The notes under the pieces: model-generated | Told to the model about the DNA's origin: nothing | What the model saw: the letters and a program-made list of their open reading frames with translations, nothing else | Databases searched by the model: none | Program-made: the position numbers and the translations under genes | Shown here: in pieces, positions 1-29,004 of the stretch | Position numbering within the stretch: the first letter of the stretch is position 1 | Layout: every line of letters starts with the position of its first letter | Origin: Lamellibrachia satsuma | Taxonomy: Eukaryota > Annelida > Polychaeta > Sabellida > Siboglinidae | Assembly (NCBI GenBank): GCA_033239005.1 | Contig: BSQZ01000095.1 | Span: 652,367 to 716,366 of the forward strand | Length of the DNA stretch: 64,000 nucleotides | Direction of reading: 5' to 3'

Positions 1-748
1 TTACATTTGAAAAACAATACGAGTACCCAAAACAACCTCTAGCCCCATGTCTTGAGGCAAGACTGCCTGCGACAAGACGGTTCGCAGACCGTCTTTCCCA
101 ACGTCATGGTTTCAGGCAAACATATGCGATTGTTATTAGAATTGCGCCCACAAATGAAGAGGATTGTTGTGTGTACCTGTGTGGGATATATTAAACTGCA
201 TATTTACTTAAGTTATTATGCAATAAAACAGTGTAGCTGTTTTAGCATCGCAATATTTATCAACATAGTCTGGCTTTTCTCGCTAAGCGTGGTTAAACTA
301 ATCCAAAAAAAGGTACCATTCACGGACCAATGCAACATCTTTATTAGGGATTATGAAACCTCCACCAACGTATCATTAACGTAGGAATACACTTCAAATA
401 AATCGACGTAGCGTTCATTACGCAATGGCGTAAACAGAACCACAGAACGAACGTGTACCGTCCGTGCTTCGTGCATTTCAGTCAATGTCCGATCCGCAGT
501 TTAGACAGACAAAGAATGTCTGTCCCGGCCTGCCTTCGTTGTGGGCCCACTTGTGACATTTCTGGCATTGGACTCACACTTCCCGCGACCTACTGTTGCT
601 AAACATCTCCCCGGAAATCAGACACGGCCACTCCTCATCTTCCTATTCACTGCTCTCGGTCCTTGGATTCTTGCTTGCGATCTTCTTTTTTGTCTCGTCT
701 TCTTCTGATTATTCTGCCCTTCAAGGGCATTCTCAGAAAAACATATTT
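1..748. other. Unassigned sequence at left edge
   Basis: No supported gene. The possible reading frames are short and lack splice context. It may be further decay of the element represented at 749-952. The following gap, 953-1305, likewise shows nothing I can name. Confidence 0.4.
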
Positions 749-952
749 TTATGGTGGTTTACCATACATGCAGCAAACAAACTTCTCCAGCTCGGTCTGA
801 CTACCTTCAGGAACGTCGTCTGTCTCGCCAAGTGTCCAGAAAACATCCACAAACACGTGATGCTTTACCAAAATCTTTCTGGCTATGATTTTCCCCTGGC
901 GAATGAATGCGCTGGTAGAGTCGCACCCAGAAAATGCGTGCGATGCAAGCAT
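749..952 (-). pseudogene. Fragment of a repeated 'HAFxGCDxTSAF' protein family
   Basis: The minus strand reads an open stretch of 67 residues with the motif HAFSGCDSTSAF, then KIIARKILVKH and ending near LEKFVCCMYG. From memory, this block (HAFTGCDTTSAF ... F+CxMYG) recurs in many uncharacterised multi-copy proteins of corals, molluscs and fish. The GCDxTS core is reminiscent of the helix-hairpin part of FEN/XPG-type nucleases, but that is only an analogy. The flanking frames are broken and no complete gene can be followed, so this looks like a remnant of a mobile or multi-copy gene. Confidence 0.5.
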
Positions 953-1305
953 TGCTTGCTAGGGGGAGGACTTCCCCTATCTGGCCCATGGACTACATAG
1001 TGTCACCAAATAAGTTTTGTTTTTGACTCACACCTTTATCTAATAAGTTAATGTAGCGAGTTGCACCAGTTTTACTATTGGTGAATTATTACACCAAACA
1101 GCATATAAAAGTTTCACAAACCATAATTTTACTTACATCTGTCTCGTGTTGCTGGGCGTTCGATAGAGGTATCCGACAGATGGCAGCATCATCTTGCACT
1201 GTTTTTTGATTTCCTTACAACACAATAATAAATTTGGAGAAACGAGTGGGCACATCGTAGTAGATATTACATAATATGTTCATATTCGCATGAATGAACA
1301 TACTA

Positions 1306-3306
1306 TGTTCATTTCCTCCCCACTTGAGCAAAGAAAGAGCAGTGGATTTCCACATCAACTTGGGACAAAATAGACCAAAGGAAAGGAATAAAGAAAAAGC
1401 TGCTCACCACAAAGTCCCCAAGACTCAAAGAAAGACTTTCAAGAGAATACTCACAAAAAGACAAAGAAGTAAAACGGAGTACCAGAGTAGACAAACGAAC
1501 TTACATTGAAAACCTCGCAGAAGACGCAGAAGCAGCAGCAAGAAGAAAGGATATGAAGTCACTCTACCAAATAACCAAGAAGCTGAAAGGAGATACAGGT
1601 CCAAACCAGAATCTCCCACTGAAAGATGCAGATGGAAAGATAATCACAGTCGAGAAAGAGAAGAGAGAGAGATGGAAGGAGCATTTCCAACAGGTTCTCA
1701 ATCGTGCAGATCCACCCAGACTTGCAGACATCCCGGAGGCAGCAGATGACCTTGAAATCAACCTCGACCAAATCACTGAAGCAGAAGTCAGAGAAGCCAT
1801 TAAAGCCCTGAAGAATGGAAAAGCACCAGGAAGCGACAGCGTCTGCGCAGAAATGCTGAAAGCAGATGAACAAGAAACACCCAGAATCCTCTGCCAGATC
1901 TTCCAGAGAATATGGGATGAAGAAAACACACCAGATGATTGGAAGACAGGCACAATTATCAAGCTACCAAAGAAGGGCGACTTGGGGAACTGTAACAACT
2001 GGCGGGGCATAACCTTGTTATCAATGACATGCAAGATTTTCAGCCGCATAATCCTGAAGAGAATATCAGCAGCTACAGATACAATCCTCCGCCAGGAACA
2101 AGCCGGTTTCAGAAGAGGAAAGTCATGCATCGACCACATTTTCACGCTACGGCAGATTTTGGAACAAAGCACGGAATGGAACAGTACGATCTACATTGCC
2201 TTCATTGACTTTGAAAAGGCCTTTGACAGCCTTCACAGAGAATCCCTGTGGAGAATATTACGTCACTACGGGATCCCACAGAAGATGGTAAATGTGATCA
2301 AGATACTTTACACAGACTTCCAGTGTCAAGTCGCCTGTAACATTCACATGTCAAACAGCTTTAGCGTAAAATCTGGAGTAAAACAGGGATGCATTCTCTC
2401 ACCATTTCTTTTCACCCTACTGGCTGATGATAGAAACCACCAAAAATGGAAACAGATGGACACTTACCTCGATCTTGGAAGACCTGGACTATGCAGATGA
2501 CACTGGACTGCTGTCTAACAGGCACAAGGACATGCAAGAAAAGATGGACAAACTCACAAGAACAGCACCACAGATTGGGTTAAAGCTCAACACAGCAAAA
2601 ACCAAACTGATGAGGATCAACAACAAGACAGATAACCCCATCACCATAAACAACATAAACAACAGTGAGGCTTTGGAAGACGTTCAGGACTTTGCATACC
2701 TGGGAAGCAAAATCACAACAGATGGAGACTCTGCGAAAGATGCCACGGCTAGGATCAGAAAGGCAAGTCAGACCTTCGCTATGCTGAAGCCCATCTGGAA
2801 ATCCAAGCAACTGAGATTGGAAACAAAACTGAGACTGTACAATAGTAATGTTCTCAGTGTACTTCTCTACGGCTCCGAGTGCTGGAAACTGACAGCCAAA
2901 CTAGCATACAATCTTGAGACATTCCAAAACAAGTGTCTACGGAAGATCCTAGGAGTATTTTGGCCCAACACCATCACTAATGAAGAGCTGCACCGCAAAA
3001 CAGATGCAACAGCCTTGGCCACACAGATAAAGAAGAGACGATGGAGATGGCTTGGACACGTGTGCCGAATGTCACCTGGCGCACTGCCCAAGACAGCCTT
3101 ACGCTGGACAGCAGATGGAAAAAGGAGACGTGGTCGCCCAAAAGAAACATGGAGACGTACAGTGGAGAAGGAGATGAAAGAATGCGGCCTGACATGGAAC
3201 ACCATCACCAAATGGGCTGCAGACCGACAGCAGTGGCGCTCTCTTGTCGATGCCTTATGTGCCACCGGGCACGAAGAGGACTAAGTAAGTAAGTAAGTAA
3301 GTAAGT
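1306..3306 (+). mobile_element. 5'-truncated non-LTR retrotransposon (LINE), reverse transcriptase, frameshifted
   Basis: The reverse transcriptase of a non-LTR element. Reading in one frame from about 1400 upstream of the Met at 1553, it shows ALKNGKAPGSDS, WRGITLLS, EQAGFRRGKSC, FIDFEKAFDSL (catalytic Asp) and GVKQGCILSPF, then breaks near 2425-2440. A second frame from 2427 to 3284 carries the catalytic box DLDYADDTGLLS, then the 'thumb' and the RWRWLGHVCRM ... RRRGRPKETW tail common in this LINE group. The residues expected between the QG motif and the YADD box are partly missing, so a small deletion accompanies the frameshift. The element ends after the stop codon in a (TAAG)n tract at about 3284-3306, a typical target-primed tail. 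The 5' half with the endonuclease is absent. The clade (RTE-like or I-like) is uncertain. Confidence 0.85.
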
Positions 3307-4767
3307 GCTGTCTTGGCCGTGGACGAAAGTAATTCCACAACGTTGAGCAAATCGCAATTACAAACTTTACAATAAATGTGGCGTCTTCATGTGTACTTTT
3401 CATAAATTATTTACACATTACACAGAAACCCGGACCTAGTTAAAACACGGGATTCGCTAAACATTAGACAAAACTCTGAAATAAAACTTGTATCGCTCCT
3501 TCTATATAATAATAACCACATCACGCTGTTGTGAGGTGTGAGTACAGCATCGGCCCGTGTTGAATGTCTTCTTGTCATAGTAACTACATTGTCATATTTA
3601 ACATAGACGGGTATTTCATGTAATGGTGTTCAGGCACACGTTCGCGATCACAAAATAAAATAGCAGGCAATTTGGACCGCGCCACATTGAGTCGCCGCAG
3701 TCGTGGCGGGGTTAGTTGAAACATTTTCACGGGGTTAGTTGAACCAATGAATGTAGCAAAAAGGGAAGGCGACCAAGGCAAGAATCAGACTTCGGTCGGC
3801 TTCTGACACTGGCTCTGGAGCCCGGGGGGGGGGTACTCCCTATACTGAGGTATACATGTATGTGCCGCGCAAATGCCCGTTTTGGGCCATTTTTGTATCT
3901 CTGTCCGTAGAAAGAAATGTAAATTTTCTCTCTTTGTGCCCGAATTAAACCTGATAACTCTCTCTTTCATCGAAAAGGAAATTTCCCAATGAAAACGTTC
4001 CGACCGGGCTTACCTTACACTTCTAGATATTAGATAAATTGTTCAATATTCCTCTCTTGGTGACCCTAAATTTCTTGATTTCTCTCTCTCTCCGTGTGCT
4101 CCATGGGGCTCTGGTGGCACACCCCCACCGCTTTGGTATGACAGTACCCCCCCGTCCCCTCCCCCGGGCTTTGGACGGACGCATGACCATGGATCAAATT
4201 ATGCGGTGATGTAATATAGACATGAGTTAGTTGCAAATTAATTAATATAACTTTGTTTTGTTCAGTACTAAACTAATGTATTTGGCAGTTCTGATCTTGC
4301 GCCTCACCTATACAACCCTGGAACTTTTGTGACATCCATGATGTAAGACAAGGTGACACCGTGACACTGACATGACACTGATGGCATGAAATAAGTGTGA
4401 TACGCCAACACCAAGTCGTGTAGGTAAGAACGCCCGTCGGTGTTCTGTTGATGTAAAGTAATGTGAGGTGATATGAGATCATTGCAAACTAACTAATATG
4501 GGTGCATGCATTATGCATTTGCGCATGCATACGCGTGGTCGGTCGTGTGCGTTTTGAACATTCATTACATTTCACTGCTAACTGTCACAAAAGTGGAAGC
4601 AATGCAAATTGGCCAAATTAATTCCACAGTTTTCTTAAGTATTGCTTTCACCCATGGAAGAGGTGGTTCTGAATAGTATTGAAATAGTGCACATTATTAT
4701 TATCTTTCAACATGTACAACACATGTTTGCTCTCATTTGCTCTCATTTTTAGCACCCGTAACGAGCC
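3307..4767. other. Intergenic sequence upstream of the NLR gene
   Basis: No gene seen. It contains two close copies of a GGTTAGTTGAA motif (about 3708-3745), a G-run at 3822-3831, C-runs near 4150 and a short CT tract near 4080. An acceptor-like tract TCTCATTTTTAG ends at 4752, 16 bases before the NLR start codon, so a 5'-UTR intron may end there. Confidence 0.4.
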
Positions 4768-21526
<16,759 letters not shown>

Positions 21527-21709
21527 GTAAGTCATTTATCTGTTGTCATCTTCTCTGTCACACATTTTAACTACTCAACTGTTTCCTACTATCCTCTGTC
21601 ATATATGTCCAACTCGTCAACTATAAATGTGTATCTAACCGACAACGTTATTATTAGACCGGGTGGTAAGACAATTATTAGACCGGGTGGTAGGACGAGA
21701 CACGAATAA

Positions 21710-23040
21710 ACAGCGACCGGCTTGACAGTGAAACGTTCATTGCAGCTTGTTGCCTAGTCTCCAGGAGAGTAGTCCCGTTAGTGTTGTGCCGGTATATTGC
21801 GGTATTGTTTTCTGCGCGATACACCTTCGACGTACCGGTATTTATATAATTATGCAATTCTTTTATGTTTGCATTTCCATCTTTTCAATAGTGAGCTTAA
21901 TGAGTAAGATATATCCAGTCATTAATCTTTAGTATTATTAGTTGTTCGTGGTTCTGGTTTGTAATTAATTTAAATGTAAAATGTAATTTATTATTTGAGT
22001 TCGTTCAAAGAATACATGTATGGTGTGTTTTAATATTTACTTAATGGAATGCGTATATTAAACAGTATGTGTATTTTTTCCATATTCACAACTCCGGTTA
22101 ACTATGTTTAAAATCATCAACAATTACTTCTCCAGTTATTATTTAATATAAATATCAGTCAGGCTTATTAAAATACAATATAACACAACACGTTAAGCAA
22201 TCTTATATCTTAACCAAAACAACCACAACATATATATTGCGATACGTATTGCGATACAGCACTCTGTATAATATGTTTGCCAATACCCAACCCTGAGGTT
22301 TTACATCTAGCCACTCCTTGCAGTAGTCAATACATATTTTATGCACTACACATAAATCAAAAGCAGAGGGGAAACTTAAAAAAACATGGCAAGCTGTACC
22401 TTGACAATGGACACAAAATAAATGGGTAAGTGCGGGTAAGAGCACGCAACCGGTACGAGCGCGCACAGCCTATTTCGTTATGTCACACACCAGTTAGCGC
22501 TATATCAAAGTATCATTATATTGAGTGGCAGTGCTGACAACCCGCATCTGCTGCAATTGGTCTACACGTCAAGTTTGCTGTTCCCAGTATGATGCTTTCG
22601 TGGATACTAAATCAGACTAGGTATACTCATTGCTCATTTGTAAGCTAAACAATTGGCATAAACAGTGAAATCCTATCTGCTGATGCAAAATGTTATCATA
22701 TCTTTTACACTGGTCTATAAGTAGGACAACAGCGTGCATGACACAACCAAGAACGCGCGGTCTTACGCCGTATTACCGCAGGCGTGCTTTTTATTTAATA
22801 AAAATAAAGTTTGATTGAATTCGTATGCAAACATTGTTCATCATTATCATTTAAGTTCCCTAGCATTACATATTGGCAATTTATGCTTTGATTTGAGGCT
22901 TAGTCAAGCAATCATGCGGGACAAGTTTATTTTAATTTACCATTTTATTTTAATTATTGAGTTCTTTAGTAGCACCACCGCCGTCATCACTGAGTTGATG
23001 TTGTTAGTGCAATATTATTGAAATCAGTGAGGGATATTTT
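21710..23040. other. No gene seen downstream of the NLR exons
   Basis: AT-rich intronic or intergenic sequence without a supported coding exon or a repeat I recognise. Confidence 0.4.
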
Positions 23041-23285
23041 TTGCAGATGTAGCAGCAGCATAGATACAGAGATCATCAGCACGGAGGCCAGTTTGTCACT
23101 ACGGAACCTGCTACGCTCTGAGCACCACGCCAACCGCAGGACACTGGACCAAAAGCGGATGCTTACAAGTTCGCCTTCCTGTCAAGAACGATTGTGGAAT
23201 GGAACACCCTGCCAGACAATGTTGTCCTCACTGTGATGGTGGATGTGTTCTGCCGCTGACTTCAGCAGACTTGGCTGTGGGGACA
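23040..23285 (+). mobile_element. LINE C-terminal remnant
   Basis: One frame (about 23157-23252) reads DAYKFAFLSRTIVEWNTLP followed by DNVVLT, closely matching the 'SFFPRTIxxWNxLP' motif at the very C-terminus of many CR1/L2/jockey-type LINE polyproteins. Upstream of it the frame shifts to another phase (CRCSSSIDTEIIS). It has no clear tail. Confidence 0.6.
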
Positions 23286-24721
23286 CGATACATAAAACAA
23301 TATACGGAGAACAAATAAGCACATAAAGCACATGTACGTAAGGCACAGCACATTACGAGGGGCATGGTCATCTCGGCACAGTATCCTTGCAGGACTATGC
23401 CGAGTACATATCCAGATCCGGAGTTAGTTCACCATCAAAGGAACTACATCATCGTTGTGTTCAATCTGACGGACACTAGCTCTCACGGATGCGGGATTTT
23501 CAATGACAACCCTCGATTTTACTGCTATTTCGGCCATTACCTTGATAACTTCCACTTTTCTGATGCATGTTTGATACACTCTATGAAGTGCCAGGTTTGC
23601 CACGGTGATGTGTTTCCTTGATACTACGGATATATATGTCTTGTATTGAAAAGCGGTGTAGACAGTTTAGAAATCAGAGTTTGTAGTCAATCGTGTAGTC
23701 TTGGTAAAACTTTATACCAATAGCTATATAAGAAATGAACGTTAAATATTACAAATTCATATGATTTAGTCAAGTGAAGTATAGAATGCGAAAGGTGCCG
23801 CCGTATGAAAATCGTACAAATCAATAATCCTGCGTATTCTATGATGTATCGTCAAATCACATAATTTACCAATACTTTATATTTCCACAAGTTGGTTTGA
23901 GTTCGGATTACGGGTGTTATTATATTGATAAGAATTAAGTTTGTGGTTAAGTTGAGACTTTTGGCTTTCGTTCTGGCTGGATTTAACATGTCAAATTGTA
24001 GTGAAACATATTTCTGTAAGATATTGTATACGGGGGAATTATCCATCCGCCAGAGTTTACTTTAAAATATCACGATACATGGAGGATAATGGATTTGAAC
24101 ATTCCCAGAAACATATTTTCGTGCAATAAAGGAATTTATCGAGATAATTTCATTCGCCAAGTTACGGCTACATGTTGACGAGAAAATCCAGTTGTGTGTC
24201 TACAGATTTAGTTTAAATCCCTGAGAATATCCGTGAAACAGAGTATTTCGTTATAGTTGTGAAATCTACTAGTTCCAAACGTTTCCACTATGCACGGTAG
24301 TTTGTATGTCGTCCGCCATGTGGCGATACACAGGAAGTGATGTCATTTCCACCACCTTCAACAAGTGGCCCCGGCATCAATCGAAATTGCGCTATAGCGC
24401 ACCCAACCTCGTGAGCGACATTTTTTTACAATTCGCACGTTATTCAAAGGCCCCTTTCCCCTGTTTCTTAATCCTGTCAGTGCAGTTAGTGTTGCTGTGT
24501 CTGTGTAGAAACGTCACCTGCCTCCATATGTTCATAGATTACATCTAAAATTTTGCGTGTCCACTGTCCATATCTATCTACCCGCATATTCCCAGTCTAG
24601 TCTAACACAATATCCTGAGCATGACACTATACCATAGAATTACATGGTATGCAATGATATTTCGTTATATTAAATGATATGCCATGGTATATCATGACTT
24701 TACAAGGTAAACTGTGGTAAA
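23286..24721. other. Unassigned AT-rich region
   Basis: Only short frames; nothing recognised. Near 24640-24720 copies of ATGGTAT/CCATGG begin, leading into the fold-back element. Confidence 0.4.
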
Positions 24722-25187
24722 CCATGCTTTTTCATATATTGTATATGGTAATTGTACGGTATACCATGGTTTAACTGTTTCAAAACACCATGGCATTCCA
24801 TGGTGTATCATCGTAGTTTACCATGGTTTACCTGTTTCAAAACACCATGGTATTTTATCATGGTTTCCCTGTTTCAAAACACCATGGCATACCATGGATT
24901 CCATGGTATATCATCGTAGTTTACCATGGTTTACCTGTTTCAAAACACCATGGCATACCATGGTTTCCATGGTATATCATCGTATTTTAACATGGTTTAC
25001 CTGTTTCAAAACACCATGATATTTTACCATGGAATACGACGGTACATTTTCATAAGTGTTCGCTGTAGTGATGTATCAAACAAACAGGTCAGATAGCTAA
25101 AGGATCACCTACACATTACGTACGCAAAACAACCATGTAAACCATGGTATACCATACAATTACCATACACAATAAATGAAAAAGCAT
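24722..25187. repeat. Fold-back element with internal CCATGG-rich tandem repeat
   Basis: Outer arms of about 50 bases are inverted copies: 24722-24774 (CCATGCTTTTTCATATATTG...) against 25138-25187 (...AATAAATGAAAAAGCATAT), with few mismatches. Between them lies a degenerate tandem array of about 66-base units containing CCTGTTTCAAAACACCATGG and several copies of the palindrome ACCATGGT. No coding capacity. It looks like a non-autonomous fold-back or MITE-like repeat. Confidence 0.75.
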
Positions 25188-25197
25188 ATATATATAC

Positions 25198-25272
<75 letters not shown>

Positions 25273-25279
25273 TGTGTGT
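25188..25279. repeat. (TA)n/(TG)n/(CGTG)n compound microsatellite
   Basis: TATA and CATATATATG run into (GT)n, then about ten GCGT units, then GTGTGTG. It sits between the fold-back element and the RNASEH2A exon duplicate. Confidence 0.95.
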
Positions 25280-25790
25280 GAACTATTAGACTTAACAGGG
25301 GACAATATTTTGATCAACACAAACAAATATTCATTCAAAGTAAAACAAATCAAGAAGCATACAGCATAAGGGTAGTCATATACTGCATCTTTTTAACTTC
25401 GCACATATACTGGCAGGTCTCACAATGGCGTAGGTTTAGTCAGCTTTCTTTGTCACGGTGATCTCAAGATCTGCAGTTTTGCCTGACACTTGGGCTTGGC
25501 TGGATCTCCAACCGTGTTCACAAAAAACATGTAGGAATCCAAGAGTTTCTGTTCAACAACAACAAATTAATACATAAACTAAAGTCAAAGCCATAATATG
25601 TATAATTCTAACAGTAACATTACCAGAATATCAGTGTTTGTCAGTTTAGATCAACCCCTGGTAGTTACTCCACAATACATCTGTATTTGTTATAACTAAA
25701 CTGCGCATAGAAACTTTTGTACCTATTGGAATTTTAGTGCGTCTAACTTAAAATAAGTCGTGTTTTGTTAATATACAAAACTGTATACAA
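25279..25790 (-). pseudogene. Duplicated, broken copy of RNASEH2A exon 5 with flanking introns
   Basis: About 510 bases match, base by base with scattered differences, the segment 38269-38785 of the real RNASEH2A gene: both start at ACTATTAGACTTAACAG and include the intron stretch, exon 5 and the other intron. The exon copy is disabled. Its acceptor CTACAG is changed to CTACATG, the catalytic VDTVG has become VNTVG, small insertions and deletions surround the following residues, and a stop appears just after KKAD. It ends within a base or two of the start of the gypsy element. It is a segmental duplicate, not a retrocopy, because intron sequence is included. Confidence 0.85.
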
Positions 25791-25791
25791 T

Positions 25792-28700
25792 TTCGAGGCC
25801 ACACACTGGCGAGCCACTGAAAGCTTGTGGGGAAGTGACGGTTGTAGTCCGCAACCATGATCAAGCAGTAGAACTTCTTCTATTGGAAGTTCCTGGAAAT
25901 GGCGCAAATCTCCTTGGAAGAAATTGGATGGGGAAACGTCGGCAAGATTTGCAGGCATTTCATCAACTCCACAGTCTGAAGAAACCAACCGACCCATTTG
26001 CCTGGTTTCCAGAACTGTTCAGTGAAGATCTCGGCACCATGAAGTGTGTGAAGGCTTCCATCCATGTGAAACCAGGTGCAAACTCAGTGTTTTTTAAAGC
26101 AAGAATGGTTCCCTATCTATGAAGACGAAAGTCGATGACGGGCTTGATAGGCTCCAGTGTGCCAGCATCATCGAGCCAGTGGCCTACTCTCAGTGGACCG
26201 CACCTATCGTGACTATCTTGAAGTCGAACGGCATAGTGCGCATCTGTGGTGACGGTAAACAGGTTTGCGCATGTCGAGCAGCACCCACTTCCGACCCCGG
26301 ATGACCTATTTGCTACACTAGCAGGTGGAGTGATGTTCATCAAGTTCGACATGGCACATGCTTATCACAGCAGATTCTCATCGATGATGACAGTAAACAG
26401 TACCTGACGATAAACACCCACCGAGGATTGTCTACAGTCGTCTAGCATTTGGAGTCTCCTCAGCCCCTGCAATCTTTCAGCGGGTGATCGAGAATCTCCT
26501 GGCAGGCGTCACTCACCCAGTGGTGTATCTGGATGATATCCTGGTAACTGGTGCTTCCCAGGAAGAACATCAGGCAAATCTGAAGGAAGTCCTACGTCGA
26601 CTTGCTGAGGCAGGTCTACATCTTAAGAAAGACAAGTGCAATTTCGGCGTTGCTGCGGTGGAATACATAGGTCATCGGATCAGCAAGGATGGATTGGCTA
26701 TCCTGGACAAGACGGTTAGAGCGGTTGTTGAGGCACCCACACCCACAGACGTCACACAGGTAAAGCCATTCCTGCGCATGTTAACCTTCTACCTTCGATT
26801 CCTACCCAACTTGGCTACTTCAACCACTGCACCAACTGCTGAAGAAAGGTCAGGTCTTCAGGTAGGGGACTTATCAAGAACGAGCATTCGACATGGCAAA
26901 GGAGCTTCTAAGGAAACCCCCAGTCCCTGAGGATAAAGAACAATCAGTTGCGTTCCACTCCATAACTATGGCACCGGCAGAAAAGAATTACTCTCAGGTA
27001 AAAAAAAAGAGGCTTTGGCAATGATCTGTGGTGTTCGCGAGTTTCACAAGTATCTATGGGGTCGACACTTCAATGTCTACACGGACCATAAGCCCTTCTT
27101 GGGTCTTCTTGGAAAGATGAAACCTCTTCCGAAATACTCCTCTTCTCGTTTGCAGAGGTGGGCTCTTCTTATGCAAGGCTTCGACTACGAGCTGATCTAC
27201 CGGTCTGGCACAAGCATTGCTAATGCAGATGCACTAAGCAGACTGCCTCTTCTGAAACAACAGACACTGTGGAGGTTCCCGTGTCAGAACATGTGCTGAA
27301 CCTATTACAACACCTGGAGGAAGGTCCTGTGACAGCAACAATGATCAAGGAAGCGACGAAGACGGATCCAGTTATGTCACGTGTGCTGCAGTATGTGTTA
27401 CAACGTTGGCCCAAGAAGAATGCAGCTGATGAATTGGTTACGTTCTTCAGACGACGACACGAACTGCGAAGATAGATGTATCCTATGGGGTAAAAGAGTC
27501 ATTGTACCAACAATGCATCACTCCGTGCTAATGGAAGAACTACACCAGACACAACCTGGTGTTTCACGCATGAAGAGTCTGGCGAGAAATTATGTATGTT
27601 GGCCATCAATGGATGCAGATCTAGAAGTTAAGGTGAAAAACAATCATTCATGTCGGTTGAATCAGCATGCACCAACAAAGGCCCCCCTCCATCCGTGGCA
27701 GTATACTGCAAATCCATGGAGTCGACTGCATGTGGACTTTGCGGGTCCTTTCCTGGGAGACACGTTCCTAGTGATCGTTGACTCGCGTGGTGGTTGGAAG
27801 TGTTCCAGATGCAGAACACACCTAGCCGAAAAACAGTTGGAGAGACTGAGGTCTTGTTTTGCCACTCATGGTCTGTCGGATTTTAATGTGAGTGACAATG
27901 GTCCTACGTTCACAAGTGAGGAGTTCCGTGAGTTCACCTCTGCCAATGGCATCCGGCATGTCTTCGCTGCACCCGTCATCGAATGGCTTAGCAGAGAAAG
28001 TTGTTCAGTCATTCAAGGAAGGCATAGAACGCATGCAACCTGCACCATTGCAACTGTGCTTGACGCGATGGCTCGCAAAATATCGACTAACACCGCATTC
28101 GGCGACGAATCGTTCGCCTGCTGAAACGTTGTTTCTTCGACGTCCAAAATTGAGACTCGACTTGATTCGCCCGTGCAAGAGATCTAGGGTAGGGAAGCAG
28201 ATAAAGCAAACGCAGCAGCATGATCAACAACCCAAAGATCGCACGTTCAACCCTGGTGACCGCGTGTTGGTGCATACCTTTGCGTCCGGACCAACATGGT
28301 TACCTGGCGAACTGCCCCAACGCGCAAGCCCAGTATCGTTCACGGCCCAGCTTCCCGATGGTCGTGTCGTGCGTCATCTGGATCATATTCTGAGCCGCAC
28401 GTGCAACCAACCTATAAGTGAACTGGTTGCATCCCCTACGAGGATGGAGTACCGAATATTGCCTAACATTCCTGGTTCTCCTCCAACCACGTCGGAACCA
28501 ACAACCACTCAGGCCCAGCCAACTGACACTGTGGAATCTCCTGTGAAGTCTACACAGCCGCAGCCCACAGTTGAGCTTGAATCTGCGTGTGTCCCAACCA
28601 CATCGGAATGCAATGCACACCACTCAGCAAGTCCAGTACGTCGTTGTTCTACACGGCTCACTCGAGGCATGCCTCCTCCGAGACTGGATCTTTGAAGACA

Positions 28701-29004
28701 TCGGATCAAACTGTACAACAGGCAGTTATGTTATAATAATGGCATATTATGTTTACAAATTTATATAATTTCTGACGTAATTATTGGTGTGGACTTGAAC
28801 CGGAAATACACCAGGACATATGAATGAGTTTTCATTGTTAAGGGCATTTTAATCTTAAGAGAGAGGGGTGTTATATATTGTACTACGACTGAAATAATAA
28901 TGGGTGCCGAAGCCAACGCAGTGACCGAGTTGTAATCATGTGCGTAAATGGTTTTCGAATAAAGTTTGCCAAGTATGTTTGCTTTTAGTTCACGAAATAT
29001 AACA
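25792..29004 (+). mobile_element. Decayed Ty3/gypsy LTR retrotransposon (5'-truncated pol plus 3' LTR)
   Basis: Domains run in gypsy order on the + strand but in several frames. First is a protease end (PHTGEPLKACGEVTV ... ANLLGRNW), then reverse transcriptase with KASIHVKPGA, a broken palm, and the catalytic box VYLDDILVTG near 26524. RNase H follows (FHKYLWGRHFNVYTDHKPF ... NADALSRLP, 27015-27299), then integrase (zinc-binding HH...C region near 27500-27660, LHVDFAGPF near 27730, SDNGPTFTSEEF near 27890, NGLAEKVVQSF near 27980). A C-terminal tail runs to 28695, followed by a purine-rich tract and the 3' LTR. Frameshifts and stops make it inactive; gag, primer-binding site and 5' LTR are missing. 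A K02A2.6-like gypsy lineage seems likely. Confidence 0.9.
28869..29004 (+). repeat. 3' LTR of the gypsy element
   Basis: A 136-base segment starting TGTTATAT and ending ATATAACA (perfect inverted ends), directly after the purine tract AAGAGAGAGGGG (28857-28868), as expected for a polypurine primer site. It contains AATAAA near 28961. No matching 5' LTR is present. Confidence 0.75.

Noticed and set aside
23018..23236. Frame starting MKSVRDIF as a terminal NLR exon
   Set aside because: The shifted frame of the same DNA carries a LINE C-terminal motif, so this is retroelement debris. The acceptor before 23046 would give an immediate stop in the NLR phase.
24714..25019. Frame of about 100 codons with repeated VYHGL/FKTPWH
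   Set aside because: It is produced by the CCATGG-rich repeat inside the fold-back element; no start context, splice context or family.
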